Shown here: positions 9,627 to 17,577 of the stretch, piece by piece
Layout: each line of letters starts with the position of its first letter
Numbering within the stretch: the stretch's first letter is position 1
Assembly (NCBI GenBank): GCA_035369865.1
Contig: DAOOVG010000007.1
Coordinates: 1 to 36,068 of the forward strand
DNA: 36,068 bases
Reading direction: 5' to 3'
Origin: MVYY01 sp035369865
Lineage (GTDB): Bacteria > Bacteroidota > Bacteroidia > Bacteroidales > Paludibacteraceae
The notes under the pieces: model-generated
What the model saw: the letters and a program-made list of their open reading frames with translations, nothing else
Databases searched by the model: none
What the model was told of the DNA's origin: nothing
Translations under genes and position numbers: made by a program

Positions 9627-10382
9627 ATGTTAGCTAAACGAATCATTCCTTGTCTGGATGTAAAAGATGGGAAAACGGTAAAAGGAATAAATTTTGAAAA
9701 CATTAAAAACGTAGGTGATCCTGTAGAATTAGGAGCTTATTATGCTCAAATGGGAGCTGACGAACTGGTTTTTCTGGATATTACCGCTACCAACGAAAAA
9801 AGGAAAACATTATCAGAGTTGGTAACGCGTATTGCTAAAGAAATTAATATACCTTTTACCGTAGGTGGAGGCATTTCAAGTATTGATGATGTTTCATTTT
9901 TAATGGCTTGTGGAGCTGATAAAATCTCAATAAATACAGCAGCGGTTTTGCATCCGGAACTTATTACCGAGCTGGCAAAAAATTTTGGCAGTCAATGTAT
10001 AGTTTTAGCCATCGATACAAAATTTATCAATGGAGAATGGTATGTTTTTTTGAATGGAGGCAGAATTCCAACTGACATCAAAACTATAGAATGGGCAAAA
10101 AAAGCCGTTGATATGGGTGCAGGAGAAATTTTACTAACTTCAATGGATCACGATGGGACCAAAAACGGTTTTGCTATTGATATTACCAGAGCGGTTTCGG
10201 AAAGTGTCAATGTCCCCGTCATTGCCAGTGGCGGAGCAGGTACAATGGAACATTTTGTGGAAGTTTTTAAAGAAGGGAAGGCTGATGCAGCTCTTGCAGC
10301 GAGCATTTTCCACTACAAAGAAATAGAAATTCCCGCTCTTAAAACTTATTTAAAACAAAAAGGAATCGAAGTAAGAATGTAA
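9627..10382 (+). CDS. hisF: Imidazole glycerol phosphate synthase, cyclase subunit
   Basis: With HisH glutaminase it converts PRFAR plus ammonia to IGP and AICAR, joining histidine and purine synthesis. It is a (beta/alpha)8 barrel. Catalytic D11 (CLDVKDG) and D130 (VLAIDTKF) fall at exactly the positions known for the enzyme when the ATG at 9627 is used, giving 251 residues. A TTG twelve bases upstream is therefore rejected. Phosphate-binding loops GGGIS and ASGGAG are present. No other his gene occurs in the window, so HisH must be encoded elsewhere. Confidence 0.95.
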   Translation: MLAKRIIPCLDVKDGKTVKGINFENIKNVGDPVELGAYYAQMGADELVFLDITATNEKRKTLSELVTRIAKEINIPFTVGGGISSIDDVSFLMACGADKISINTAAVLHPELITELAKNFGSQCIVLAIDTKFINGEWYVFLNGGRIPTDIKTIEWAKKAVDMGAGEILLTSMDHDGTKNGFAIDITRAVSESVNVPVIASGGAGTMEHFVEVFKEGKADAALAASIFHYKEIEIPALKTYLKQKGIEVRM

Positions 10383-10409
10383 TACATTTTGTTTCAAAAA
10401 AATTTTTAT

Positions 10410-10501
10410 ATAGTTCCGAATTTCGAGTTCCCAAGTTTTGAGTAGAGATATTTTGCTAAATGTCTGATAAATAAATAATTTCGAGTTTGGGATAGAACTA
10501 T
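10410..10501. repeat. Imperfect inverted repeat in the hisF-nitrilase gap
   Basis: A 7-bp arm ATAGTTC (10410-10416) is matched by GAACTAT (10495-10501). An inner pair TCCCAA/TTGGGA lies inside, and AATTTCGAGTT also occurs twice as a direct repeat (from 10420 and from 10478). The structure sits between the convergent hisF and nitrilase genes. It could be a small mobile-element scar, or a weak bidirectional hairpin; it has no T-run of terminator type. Confidence 0.35.
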
Positions 10502-10623
10502 TGTTTGCAATTTTTGCTAATTTATGAGATTTGATTTTCACAATAAATAAAATGTCGAATTACAAATCTGACAGAACAAAGGATGAAAAATCAAAATTCT
10601 TTTTTACAATTTTTTTAAGGAAT

Positions 10624-11397
10624 TTATTTTTTTACTTCAAAGGAATCGGCATCTTTCCACACAGGAAATCTTTCTCTATAAGAAATTAAAGGAATTTTAT
10701 CCAGTTCGGCTGTTTGAATAGAAAATTCATTTTCAGGGAAAGTAAGAAGGGGACGTCCTTTAAAATCAAGTAAAGCTGAATGCCCATTGTATTCAATTCC
10801 AAGTCCATCAGTACCAATTCTGTTTACCCCCGCCACATAAGTTTGATTTTCAATAGCACGAGCTTGTAACAATACGTCCCAATCATTGATTCGCTTCAAG
10901 GGAAAATTGGCAACGTAAATCAATAAATCATATTCATTGTTCACATTTCGTGACCAAACAGGGAAACGCACATCGTAACAAACCAACACACAAATGTTAA
11001 AACTACAATAGCTTACCTGAAGACGTTTATTCCCTTTAGTAAAAAATTTATTTTCGCCTCCTGCTTGAAACAAATGTCGCTTGTCAGCCGTTTCAACTTC
11101 ACCTGTCGGAAAAATAAAAAAAGCTCGATTATAAAATTTACCATTCTCTGTAGCAATAAAACTTCCTGTGATGGCTAACCGGCATTTTAAAGCATAGGAG
11201 CGAAGTATTTGTATCGTTTCACCTTCTATTGTTTCAGCTAAATTTAGTTGCTCTGTACAAAATCCAGTTGAAAACATTTCAGGCAAAATAACCATATCTG
11301 TTTTTCCTGAGAGGAATTCCAATTGTTGACCAACTTTTCGTAAGTTAGCTGTTTTATCTGCCCAAAAAATTTCATCTTGTATTAAAGTAACTTTCAT
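10624..11397 (-). CDS. Omega-amidase-like nitrilase family hydrolase
   Basis: Carbon-nitrogen hydrolase with the Glu-Lys-Cys triad: E40 in LPEMFSTGFC, K106 in DKRHLF and C140 in LVCYDVRFPVWSRN. The GGENKFFTKG and NDWDVLLQARAIENQTYVAGVNR blocks resemble the YafV/Nit2 branch. That branch removes amide from alpha-ketoglutaramate or alpha-ketosuccinamate, or repairs deaminated glutathione. It has 257 residues, no signal peptide, and is cytoplasmic. It starts 2 bases after the upstream acyltransferase, so the two are a transcription unit. The family call is firm; the exact substrate is inferred. Confidence 0.87.
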   Translation of the reverse strand: MKVTLIQDEIFWADKTANLRKVGQQLEFLSGKTDMVILPEMFSTGFCTEQLNLAETIEGETIQILRSYALKCRLAITGSFIATENGKFYNRAFFIFPTGEVETADKRHLFQAGGENKFFTKGNKRLQVSYCSFNICVLVCYDVRFPVWSRNVNNEYDLLIYVANFPLKRINDWDVLLQARAIENQTYVAGVNRIGTDGLGIEYNGHSALLDFKGRPLLTFPENEFSIQTAELDKIPLISYRERFPVWKDADSFEVKK

Positions 11398-11399
11398 GA

Positions 11400-11948
11400 T
11401 TAAAAAATTTTTTTGTTGTATTTCTCAGGATATTTTGGCTGAACATTTTCATAAAAATTCTGAATTTCTTGAAAATCAGCATCAATATTTCCTGTTGGAT
11501 AAAAAATTTTGGCAATACCCAATTCCTTCTTTTTATAATCAATATAAGACAACTGAATGGGGACATTTGCTTCTAAGGCAATATAATAAAAACCTTTTTT
11601 CCATGCTGTTACATGACTTCGAGTTCCTTCTGGAGTGATGACCAAATGAAAACTGTCAAGTTTCTGAAATTTATCGATCATTTGTTGAGTAAGTGAATTG
11701 CGTTTTGAACGGTCAATAGGAATACCACCTAACGATTTGAAAAAGAAATTTAATGGAAAAACGAACCATGATTTTTTGATAAGAAAAGAAGCTTTTCGCC
11801 CGATGGACCAATAAGACAGTTCACCAATTACAAAATCCCAATTAGAAGTATGAGGTGCCAGGCAAATTACGCTCTTTTGTGGCTCAGGTACAGGATATAT
11901 CATTTGCCAGCCAAAATATTTGAAAATCAAACGTACTAATTTTTTCAT
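11400..11948 (-). CDS. PlsC-type 1-acyl-glycerol-phosphate acyltransferase family protein
   Basis: Membrane-associated acyltransferase with the HX4D catalytic motif in APHTSNWD (H33, D38) and the ITPEGTRS motif near 105-111. GGIPIDRSKRN marks the substrate loop. At 182 residues it is one of the short Bacteroidota members, with no separate transmembrane anchor beyond the hydrophobic patch around residues 60-72. Whether it acylates lysophosphatidate in housekeeping lipid synthesis or another acceptor cannot be told. It is the first gene of the unit with the nitrilase. Confidence 0.85.
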   Translation of the reverse strand: MKKLVRLIFKYFGWQMIYPVPEPQKSVICLAPHTSNWDFVIGELSYWSIGRKASFLIKKSWFVFPLNFFFKSLGGIPIDRSKRNSLTQQMIDKFQKLDSFHLVITPEGTRSHVTAWKKGFYYIALEANVPIQLSYIDYKKKELGIAKIFYPTGNIDADFQEIQNFYENVQPKYPEKYNKKIF

Positions 11949-12235
11949 CCTGTCGTCTTTTGCCTTTAAATTTGATTATTTCAAACTCTTTTATATAAAA
12001 AATAATACTATTAATTGATAAAAATCAATTTTGCCGGTTTTTAATTTTTTAAAATAATTGTATAAGAGCTCATTACACAAATAATGTTTCACTTTTCAAA
12101 AAACTATCTTATAAAACAATAATAGTTGTATGTTTGTTGGGGTTTTGTTTTTGTTGTTTTTTTCATTAGACATTATATTACTTAGTTTATTAAGAGATTG
12201 ATACTTTAAACAATATTGTTTTTTATATTCGTTAT

Positions 12236-12720
12236 ATGGATAAAATAAAAAACAATAAAATTATGCGATACCATACATTAAAGAAAAATGCGACTCAATT
12301 TTTAAGTTTAACAGGTTTAACTGTTGAGTATTTTTAGGAGTTATTATCCTATTTTTCAGAAGATTGGGATAATTATATTCAACATTATACTATTAATGGA
12401 ACTCCTCGAATTCGTATAGCACGGGTTTATATTTGTAAACAACTACCTACTATAGCAGATAAATTAATGTTTATTTTGATTTATCTGAAAACGAACCCTT
12501 TATAGGAGCATCATGCAGCATCTTTTAGCATGACCCAACCTAAAGCAAACAAGTTCATTCATTTGTTATCAGAAATTCCGTTAATCACTTTGAAGCGTCT
12601 TGGTGAACTACCTGAAAGATCAGATGTCACAAACCATTCTTTGAAGATAAAGTTATGATGCTCGCCTGTGGTCTCCCTAATTTCAGAATTTCTCGGATTA
12701 CTCACGCTATAGCAATCTAA
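12236..12720 (+). pseudogene. Decayed IS5-like DDE transposase with internal deletion
   Basis: From the ATG at 12236 (second in-frame ATG 12263) the frame reads as the N-terminal helix-turn-helix part of IS5/IS1031-type transposases. Blocks include FLSLTGLTVEYF, LMFILIYLKTNP and SMTQPKANKFIHLL, ending near LGELPERSD. Two in-frame TAG codons interrupt it (12335-12337 and 12503-12505). The central DDE catalytic part is missing. After a frame change the text continues as FEDKVMMLACGLPNFRIS, similar to the family's C-terminal tail, and stops at 12718-12720. This is an internally deleted, dead copy. I could not define terminal inverted repeats. The preceding gap (11949-12235) holds no gene. Confidence 0.7.
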
Positions 12721-12818
12721 ATGATATAATGTCTATTTTATATTATCTCACTATAAATTTTTTGAAAGAAAATTAAGAAATGATGAAATTAATTAGAATA
12801 GAAATAATCAATTATTTA

Positions 12819-13589
12819 TTAAATTAATCGTTTAATTGAATGAAAAGTGTGAGAATATTCTCCTGTTTTTAACGAAATAATTCCTTTTGAATCAATATTT
12901 TCAATTTTTACCCAACCAGAAGAATGAATAATTTGACGGCTATTAAGCAATAGACCAACATGAACAATTTTTCCTTCACTGTTTTGAAAAAAAGCTAAAT
13001 CACCTGCTTGAGCTTCTTCCAAAGAAGGAATTTGTTCTCCTTTTTCTGCTTGCTGATAAGCATTTCGTGGTAAAAAAATACCACACATAGAAAAAATTAC
13101 TTGTATCAAACCTGAACAATCTATTCCTAAAGCTGATTTACCGCCCCATAAATAAGGTGAATTCAGATATTGTTTAGCCAACGAAATAAGTTGATCTCCT
13201 GAAGGTTCAAGTGGTTTACCCACTTCATCAGAATTTATTTCAAAAAAAATGTTTTTGATGTGAAATTTTCCATTTTCATAATTAGGAAGTAAACTTCCTC
13301 CCGGCAACAGCATTTTTTCATTTTTAAGCTTAATCTTAGCTTCCAAAATAGGCACAATAATTCGATAAGGAGAATCGTCTACAATGTTTTTTGAATTTGG
13401 CAGTATTTCAATCATTTTTCTATCTACCCAACCACAAACATTATCCGACAAATTTTTGACTTTTAACCAACGCTCACGCGTTTCAAGAATTTCAACACGT
13501 TCGCCAAACAAAAGCTGCGAATACATTTCGCTGCATTCATCATCTTCTACTCTTAAAGGCACCAAACTCAATATTATAATTCCTTGCAT
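12819..13589 (-). CDS. SH3-domain NlpC/P60 cysteine peptidase (YkfC-like)
   Basis: Probable gamma-D-glutamyl-L-diamino-acid endopeptidase cleaving peptidoglycan stem peptides. Bacterial SH3-type repeats occupy about residues 1-120 (LLFGERVEILETRERWLKV, then CGWVDRKMIE). The NlpC/P60 domain follows with C158 in GIDCSGL, H210 in KIVHVGLLL and H222 in IIHSSG. There is no signal peptide, which favours a role in recycling imported murein peptides in the cytoplasm rather than wall hydrolysis. The length of 256 fits the YkfC-like group. It is monocistronic. Confidence 0.9.
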   Translation of the reverse strand: MQGIIILSLVPLRVEDDECSEMYSQLLFGERVEILETRERWLKVKNLSDNVCGWVDRKMIEILPNSKNIVDDSPYRIIVPILEAKIKLKNEKMLLPGGSLLPNYENGKFHIKNIFFEINSDEVGKPLEPSGDQLISLAKQYLNSPYLWGGKSALGIDCSGLIQVIFSMCGIFLPRNAYQQAEKGEQIPSLEEAQAGDLAFFQNSEGKIVHVGLLLNSRQIIHSSGWVKIENIDSKGIISLKTGEYSHTFHSIKRLI

Positions 13590-13641
13590 TTTTTAATTTA
13601 TATTAAAAGAAATAAGATGTCTTTATTTTAAATCTTTACCG

Positions 13642-13649
13642 CAAAATTA
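13642..13649 (-). promoter_or_regulatory. Promoter -7 element for the NlpC/P60 gene
   Basis: On the minus strand TAATTTTG matches TAnnTTTG, 52 bp before the start codon. No -33 TTG at standard spacing. The rest of the 13590-13942 gap contains a small hairpin (TTTCAC/GTGAAA near 13789-13807), the ilvC terminator, and no gene. Confidence 0.45.
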
Positions 13650-13877
13650 CAGAAAGTTTATAAATTTATCTTTTCATCTTGAAATATTTTGTAATTTTCT
13701 TAAATCCGCGTCAAAAAGATTTTAAAAAAACCGAGAAGCCTTGAGAAAATGGGGTTCAAAACTTGCCCAAATAAAAAATTTCACTTATTTAGGTGAAAAA
13801 ACAGCCTCTATCTATATAACGTACAGTGAATCAACAATATAACTTTTTGGAATCAAGTTTTAGTCGGGAAAGAATAA

Positions 13878-13917
13878 AAAAGTCTTGTCTCAACAAATGT
13901 AATGAAACAAGACTTTT
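13878..13917 (-). terminator. Intrinsic terminator of the ilv operon
   Basis: Read on the minus strand, an 11-bp perfect stem AAAAGTCTTGT/ACAAGACTTTT (arms 13907-13917 and 13878-13888) with an 18-nt loop is followed by TTATTC. It lies 25 bases after the ilvC stop. The A/T ends let it work in both directions. Confidence 0.85.
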
Positions 13918-13942
13918 AAATTATGAAAAAACAATAAATTAA

Positions 13943-14992
13943 TTAGTTAGTTTTTGGACGTAATTTTCTAACTTCAGCACCTGCAGCCCAAATTTCACTT
14001 TCACGCATTTCTTTCAATTCCTTGTCAAGCAATTCTTTATAATTCTTAACACCAGTGGATTCCAATACGCGTTTGCATTCTCTACCATCTTTTACTCTTT
14101 GGTAAAGATCTTCAAAAACAGGCATTACAGCTTCTTTAAATTTTGGACGCCAGTCGAGTGCACCCCGTTGTGCAGTAGCTGAGCAATTGGCATACATCCA
14201 ATCCATACCTTTTTCGTCAACCAGGCGAATAAGGCTTTGGGTAAGTTCCTCAACCGTTTCGTTAAAAGCTTCTGAAGGACTGTGCCCATTTTTTCTAAGC
14301 ACTTCATACTGAGCATCCATGATCCCGGCAAGAGCACCCATCAAAACGCCTCTTTCACCTGTAAGATCGCTAAATACTTCTTTTTCAAAAGTAGTTGGGA
14401 AAAGATATCCTGAGCCTATACCAATGCCAAGAGCTAAAGTACGTTCCAAAGCTTTTCCTGTTGCATCTTGAAATACAGCAAAACTACTGTTGATACCGGA
14501 ACCTGCTAAGAAATTCCTACGTACGCTCGTTCCAGAACCTTTAGGAGCAACCATAATTACATCAACATCAGCAGGAGGAATAACTCCAGTATAGTCTTTA
14601 TAAGTAATCGAGAATCCATGGGAGAAATATAAAGCTTTTCCTTTGGTGAGATGCGGCTTAATAGTTGGCCATAAAATTCTTTGAGCAGCATCAGAAACTA
14701 AATATTGAATAATAGTGCCTTTGGATGCAGCTTCTTCCACTGAAAATAAAGTTTTGCCTGGAACCCAGCCGTCGTTAACAGCCTTATTCCAGTCATCCTT
14801 GAATTCTGGTGCCTGACCAACAATAACATTGAAGCCATTATCACGTAAATTCATCGATTGTGCAGGTCCTTGTACCCCATAACCTATTACAGCAATGGTT
14901 TCATCTTTTAATACTTCCAAAGCCTTGCTTAATGGAAACTCCTCGCGTGTTACCACATCTTCGATAACACCGCCAAAATTAATTTTTGCCAT
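13943..14992 (-). CDS. ilvC: Ketol-acid reductoisomerase
   Basis: Isomerises and reduces acetolactate or acetohydroxybutyrate in valine, leucine and isoleucine synthesis. The Rossmann motif GYGVQGPAQ is at 37-45. Catalytic residues seen are H125 (YFSHGF), K151 (APKGSG), and metal ligands D209 and E213 (SDLTGERG). With 349 residues and a single knot domain it is a class I enzyme of the Bacteroidota type. The cofactor loop after beta-2 reads GQAPEFKDDW (59-68): Asp 67 stands where NADPH enzymes usually have a phosphate-binding Ser, and no Arg follows Gly59. This suggests NADH preference. Last gene of the operon, 185 bases after ilvN, with no internal promoter seen. Confidence 0.96.
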   Translation of the reverse strand: MAKINFGGVIEDVVTREEFPLSKALEVLKDETIAVIGYGVQGPAQSMNLRDNGFNVIVGQAPEFKDDWNKAVNDGWVPGKTLFSVEEAASKGTIIQYLVSDAAQRILWPTIKPHLTKGKALYFSHGFSITYKDYTGVIPPADVDVIMVAPKGSGTSVRRNFLAGSGINSSFAVFQDATGKALERTLALGIGIGSGYLFPTTFEKEVFSDLTGERGVLMGALAGIMDAQYEVLRKNGHSPSEAFNETVEELTQSLIRLVDEKGMDWMYANCSATAQRGALDWRPKFKEAVMPVFEDLYQRVKDGRECKRVLESTGVKNYKELLDKELKEMRESEIWAAGAEVRKLRPKTN

Positions 14993-15177
14993 CTTTATTT
15001 TATTTTTAAAAATTAAAAAATATTAAAATTGTTTATTCTAAAACTTTTATTTTAAAGTTAAAATTACTATCTTAATTATTATTACACAAATAATTTTTCT
15101 GATAGAAAATTTATTTTTTAATGAATAAATAACCCCGAAGCAAGCCTCAAGGAACTCTATTGATTAAAAAAAACCGA

Positions 15178-15732
15178 TTACTTATCTATTTTTTCTTCCA
15201 ACTTTTTTAATTCTTCGAGCATATCACTTAATCGTTCTAATTTTGATTTAGTGATAGCTATACGTCCCGAACGAATAAATTGCAACACTCCAATTGTCTG
15301 ACTTAATTCTTCGAAAAGTTTTTGAGTATCCTCATAATGTCCCGTTTTTTCAAAGACCACACAATTTTCAGTTATTTCGAGAATATGAATTTGATATTTA
15401 CGTATCAAACCTTCAATAGAACCCATCGCTAGCAATTTATCTGTTGCTACTTTGTACAAAGCAATTTCTTGATGAACCAAACCATCATCGGTATTATAAT
15501 AAGCTTTTAAAATATCAACTCTTTTATCAATTTGTTGGACAACTTTTTTAACCACTTCTTCTGTAGTAAAAACAGTAATAGTAAATTTATGGATTCCTGG
15601 TATGGCAGAAGGAGATACTGATAGAGTCTCGATATTTAAGCCTCGTCGTGTAAAAATTACTGTAATCTGATTTAAAACGCCTACCTTATTTTCTGAGAAA
15701 ATAATAATAGTATATAGTATTGGATTTTCCAT
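15178..15732 (-). CDS. ilvN: Acetolactate synthase small (regulatory) subunit
   Basis: Regulatory partner of IlvB that confers valine feedback inhibition and full activity. The N-terminal ACT domain (residues 5-80) is recognisable as YTIIIFSENKVGVLNQITV and RRGLNIETLSVSPSAIPGIH. A second, less conserved domain follows to residue 184. The length is normal. It sits 82 bases after ilvB in the same transcript. Whether valine binds cannot be judged, though the ligand loop Asn/Gly region (ENKVGVLNQ) is intact. Confidence 0.93.
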   Translation of the reverse strand: MENPILYTIIIFSENKVGVLNQITVIFTRRGLNIETLSVSPSAIPGIHKFTITVFTTEEVVKKVVQQIDKRVDILKAYYNTDDGLVHQEIALYKVATDKLLAMGSIEGLIRKYQIHILEITENCVVFEKTGHYEDTQKLFEELSQTIGVLQFIRSGRIAITKSKLERLSDMLEELKKLEEKIDK

Positions 15733-15814
15733 GTTGAGAATTTGATTAATAAATTTTTTATATCTATTTTTTCTATTTTAAATAAGCATGAAAATAAAAC
15801 AAATAGAATTTATT

Positions 15815-17503
15815 TCAATCTCCTAAGATAATATTAGTAACAGTTGTTCCTGCAGGTATCATTGGATAGATCATTCCTTTCTTTTCTACTTTTACTGCCA
15901 ATAAATAGGGTTTATCATCTTTTAACATATCGGCTATTGCTTCATCCAGTTGTTCTCTTTCTGTGACCCATCTACCATCTATGTTATAGGCTTTCCCTAT
16001 CGCAACAAAATCAGGATTTTTCATTCTGGTAAAGGAATATCTTTCTTCATAAAATAATTCTTGCCATTGACGTACCATTCCAAGAAATTGATTGTCTAAA
16101 ACGATCATTTTTACACCAATTTGATGTTCCATAATAGTTCCCAGTTCCTGGATAGTCATCTGAAATCCCCCATCGCCAGAAAAAAGGCAAACAGTACGGT
16201 TTGGAGCAGCTATTTTTGCACCAATAGCAGCTGGCAGTCCGAAACCCATTGTCCCTAATCCTCCGGAAGTAATCAAGCTTCGACTTTTCGTAAATCCAAA
16301 ATACCGAGCAGCCGCCATCTGGTTTTGTCCCACATCGGTAACGCAAATAGCATTTTTCCCTGTAGCTTCTGAAACTTTATGAATTACTTCTCCCATTGTT
16401 ATTTTGCCCGATTGAGGGAAAATTTCACGTTGAATAACTTTTTCAAATTCAAGATCAGCATATTCTTTAAAAGAAGCAATCCATTCTTTATGTTTTGTTG
16501 GTTTTATTAATTTTGTCAAAGCTGGTAAAGCATCTTTTGCAGAAGCTAAAATAGGTGCATCAACTTTTACATTTTTGTTAATTTCAGCAGCATCGATATC
16601 AATATGAATAATTTTTGCCTGTTTTGCATAAGTATTCAAATCACCTGTTACTCGATCATCAAAACGCATTCCTATGGCAATTAAAACATCACATTCGTTG
16701 GTTTTCATGTTTGGAGCAACATTTCCATGCATCCCTATAAATCCCATGTTTAAATGAAAATCTGTAGGCATGGCTGAGGCACCTAACAAGGTCCACGCCG
16801 CTGGGATGTCTGCTTTTTCAAGAAATTCCTTTAATTCTGTTTCTGCTTCTCCTATAATTACACCGTGTCCGACAATTGCTAACGGTTTTTGAGCTGAATT
16901 AATAATTTGTGCTGCGACTTCAATTTGAGAAAGATTCAGTTCTGGAACAGGGATATAACTGCGAATGAATTTGCACGGTTTATAAACGAATTCTACTTCT
17001 TCGGACTGAGCATTTTTCGTAAAATCAAGAACCACTGGTCCTGGACGTCCACTTTTGGCAATATAAAAGGCACGAGCTATAGCCCACGCAACATCTTCAG
17101 CTCTTCGAATCTGATAAGCCCACTTGGTAATAGGCTGAGTGATTCCAATGACGTCGATTTCCTGGAAAGCATCACTACCTAATAATCCTGCACCAACTTG
17201 ACCGGTAATGACTACCAGCGGAACACTATCCAACATTGCATCGCTTATGCCCGTAATAGCATTGGTAGCTGCTGGACCTGAAGTAATAATGGATACACCA
17301 ACTTTGCCCGATACACGAGCATAGCCTTCAGCAGCATGTACCGCACCCTGTTCATGACGTGCCAGAATATGTTTGATTTCCTTATCGTAATCATACAAAG
17401 CATCAAAAACTGGCAATATCGCTCCTCCGGGATAACCAAATATAGTATCTACTCCTTCTTGCAATAATGATTCCATTAATGCTTTTGCACCTGTAATTTT
17501 CAT
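15815..17503 (-). CDS. ilvB: Acetolactate synthase large (catalytic) subunit
   Basis: Thiamine-diphosphate enzyme making acetolactate from pyruvate, or acetohydroxybutyrate from pyruvate plus 2-oxobutyrate. The catalytic Glu is E51 in RHEQGAVHAAEGYAR. The TPP/Mg motif is SGDGGFQMTIQEL near residue 440, followed by the NQFLGMVRQWQ block. The FAD-binding middle domain and GVKMIVLD strand are present. At 562 residues it has the standard AHAS length. Gap to ilvD is 74 bases, to ilvN 82 bases, and neither contains a consensus promoter, so operon transcription from the ilvD leader is expected. Confidence 0.96.
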   Translation of the reverse strand: MKITGAKALMESLLQEGVDTIFGYPGGAILPVFDALYDYDKEIKHILARHEQGAVHAAEGYARVSGKVGVSIITSGPAATNAITGISDAMLDSVPLVVITGQVGAGLLGSDAFQEIDVIGITQPITKWAYQIRRAEDVAWAIARAFYIAKSGRPGPVVLDFTKNAQSEEVEFVYKPCKFIRSYIPVPELNLSQIEVAAQIINSAQKPLAIVGHGVIIGEAETELKEFLEKADIPAAWTLLGASAMPTDFHLNMGFIGMHGNVAPNMKTNECDVLIAIGMRFDDRVTGDLNTYAKQAKIIHIDIDAAEINKNVKVDAPILASAKDALPALTKLIKPTKHKEWIASFKEYADLEFEKVIQREIFPQSGKITMGEVIHKVSEATGKNAICVTDVGQNQMAAARYFGFTKSRSLITSGGLGTMGFGLPAAIGAKIAAPNRTVCLFSGDGGFQMTIQELGTIMEHQIGVKMIVLDNQFLGMVRQWQELFYEERYSFTRMKNPDFVAIGKAYNIDGRWVTEREQLDEAIADMLKDDKPYLLAVKVEKKGMIYPMIPAGTTVTNIILGD

Positions 17504-17577
17504 AAATCAATTTTTATTATTCACTCCTGATAAGAAATAAAGGTTAATTTTTTCTAATCCTTATATTTTTAAAAGTT

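Noticed and set aside
11396..11638. 80-codon plus-strand frame opposite the acyltransferase gene
   Set aside because: It is antisense to the conserved PEGTRS region and has no recognisable protein features.
12335..12505. Two in-frame TAG codons at likely Gln positions, suggesting stop-codon reassignment
   Set aside because: argS and the SDR gene both end with TAG at the expected place, and no housekeeping gene has an internal TAG. The transposase also lacks its core, so decay is the simpler explanation.
16047..16346. 99-codon minus-strand frame inside ilvB
   Set aside because: It overlaps the conserved catalytic region of ilvB in another frame and has low-complexity, non-family composition.
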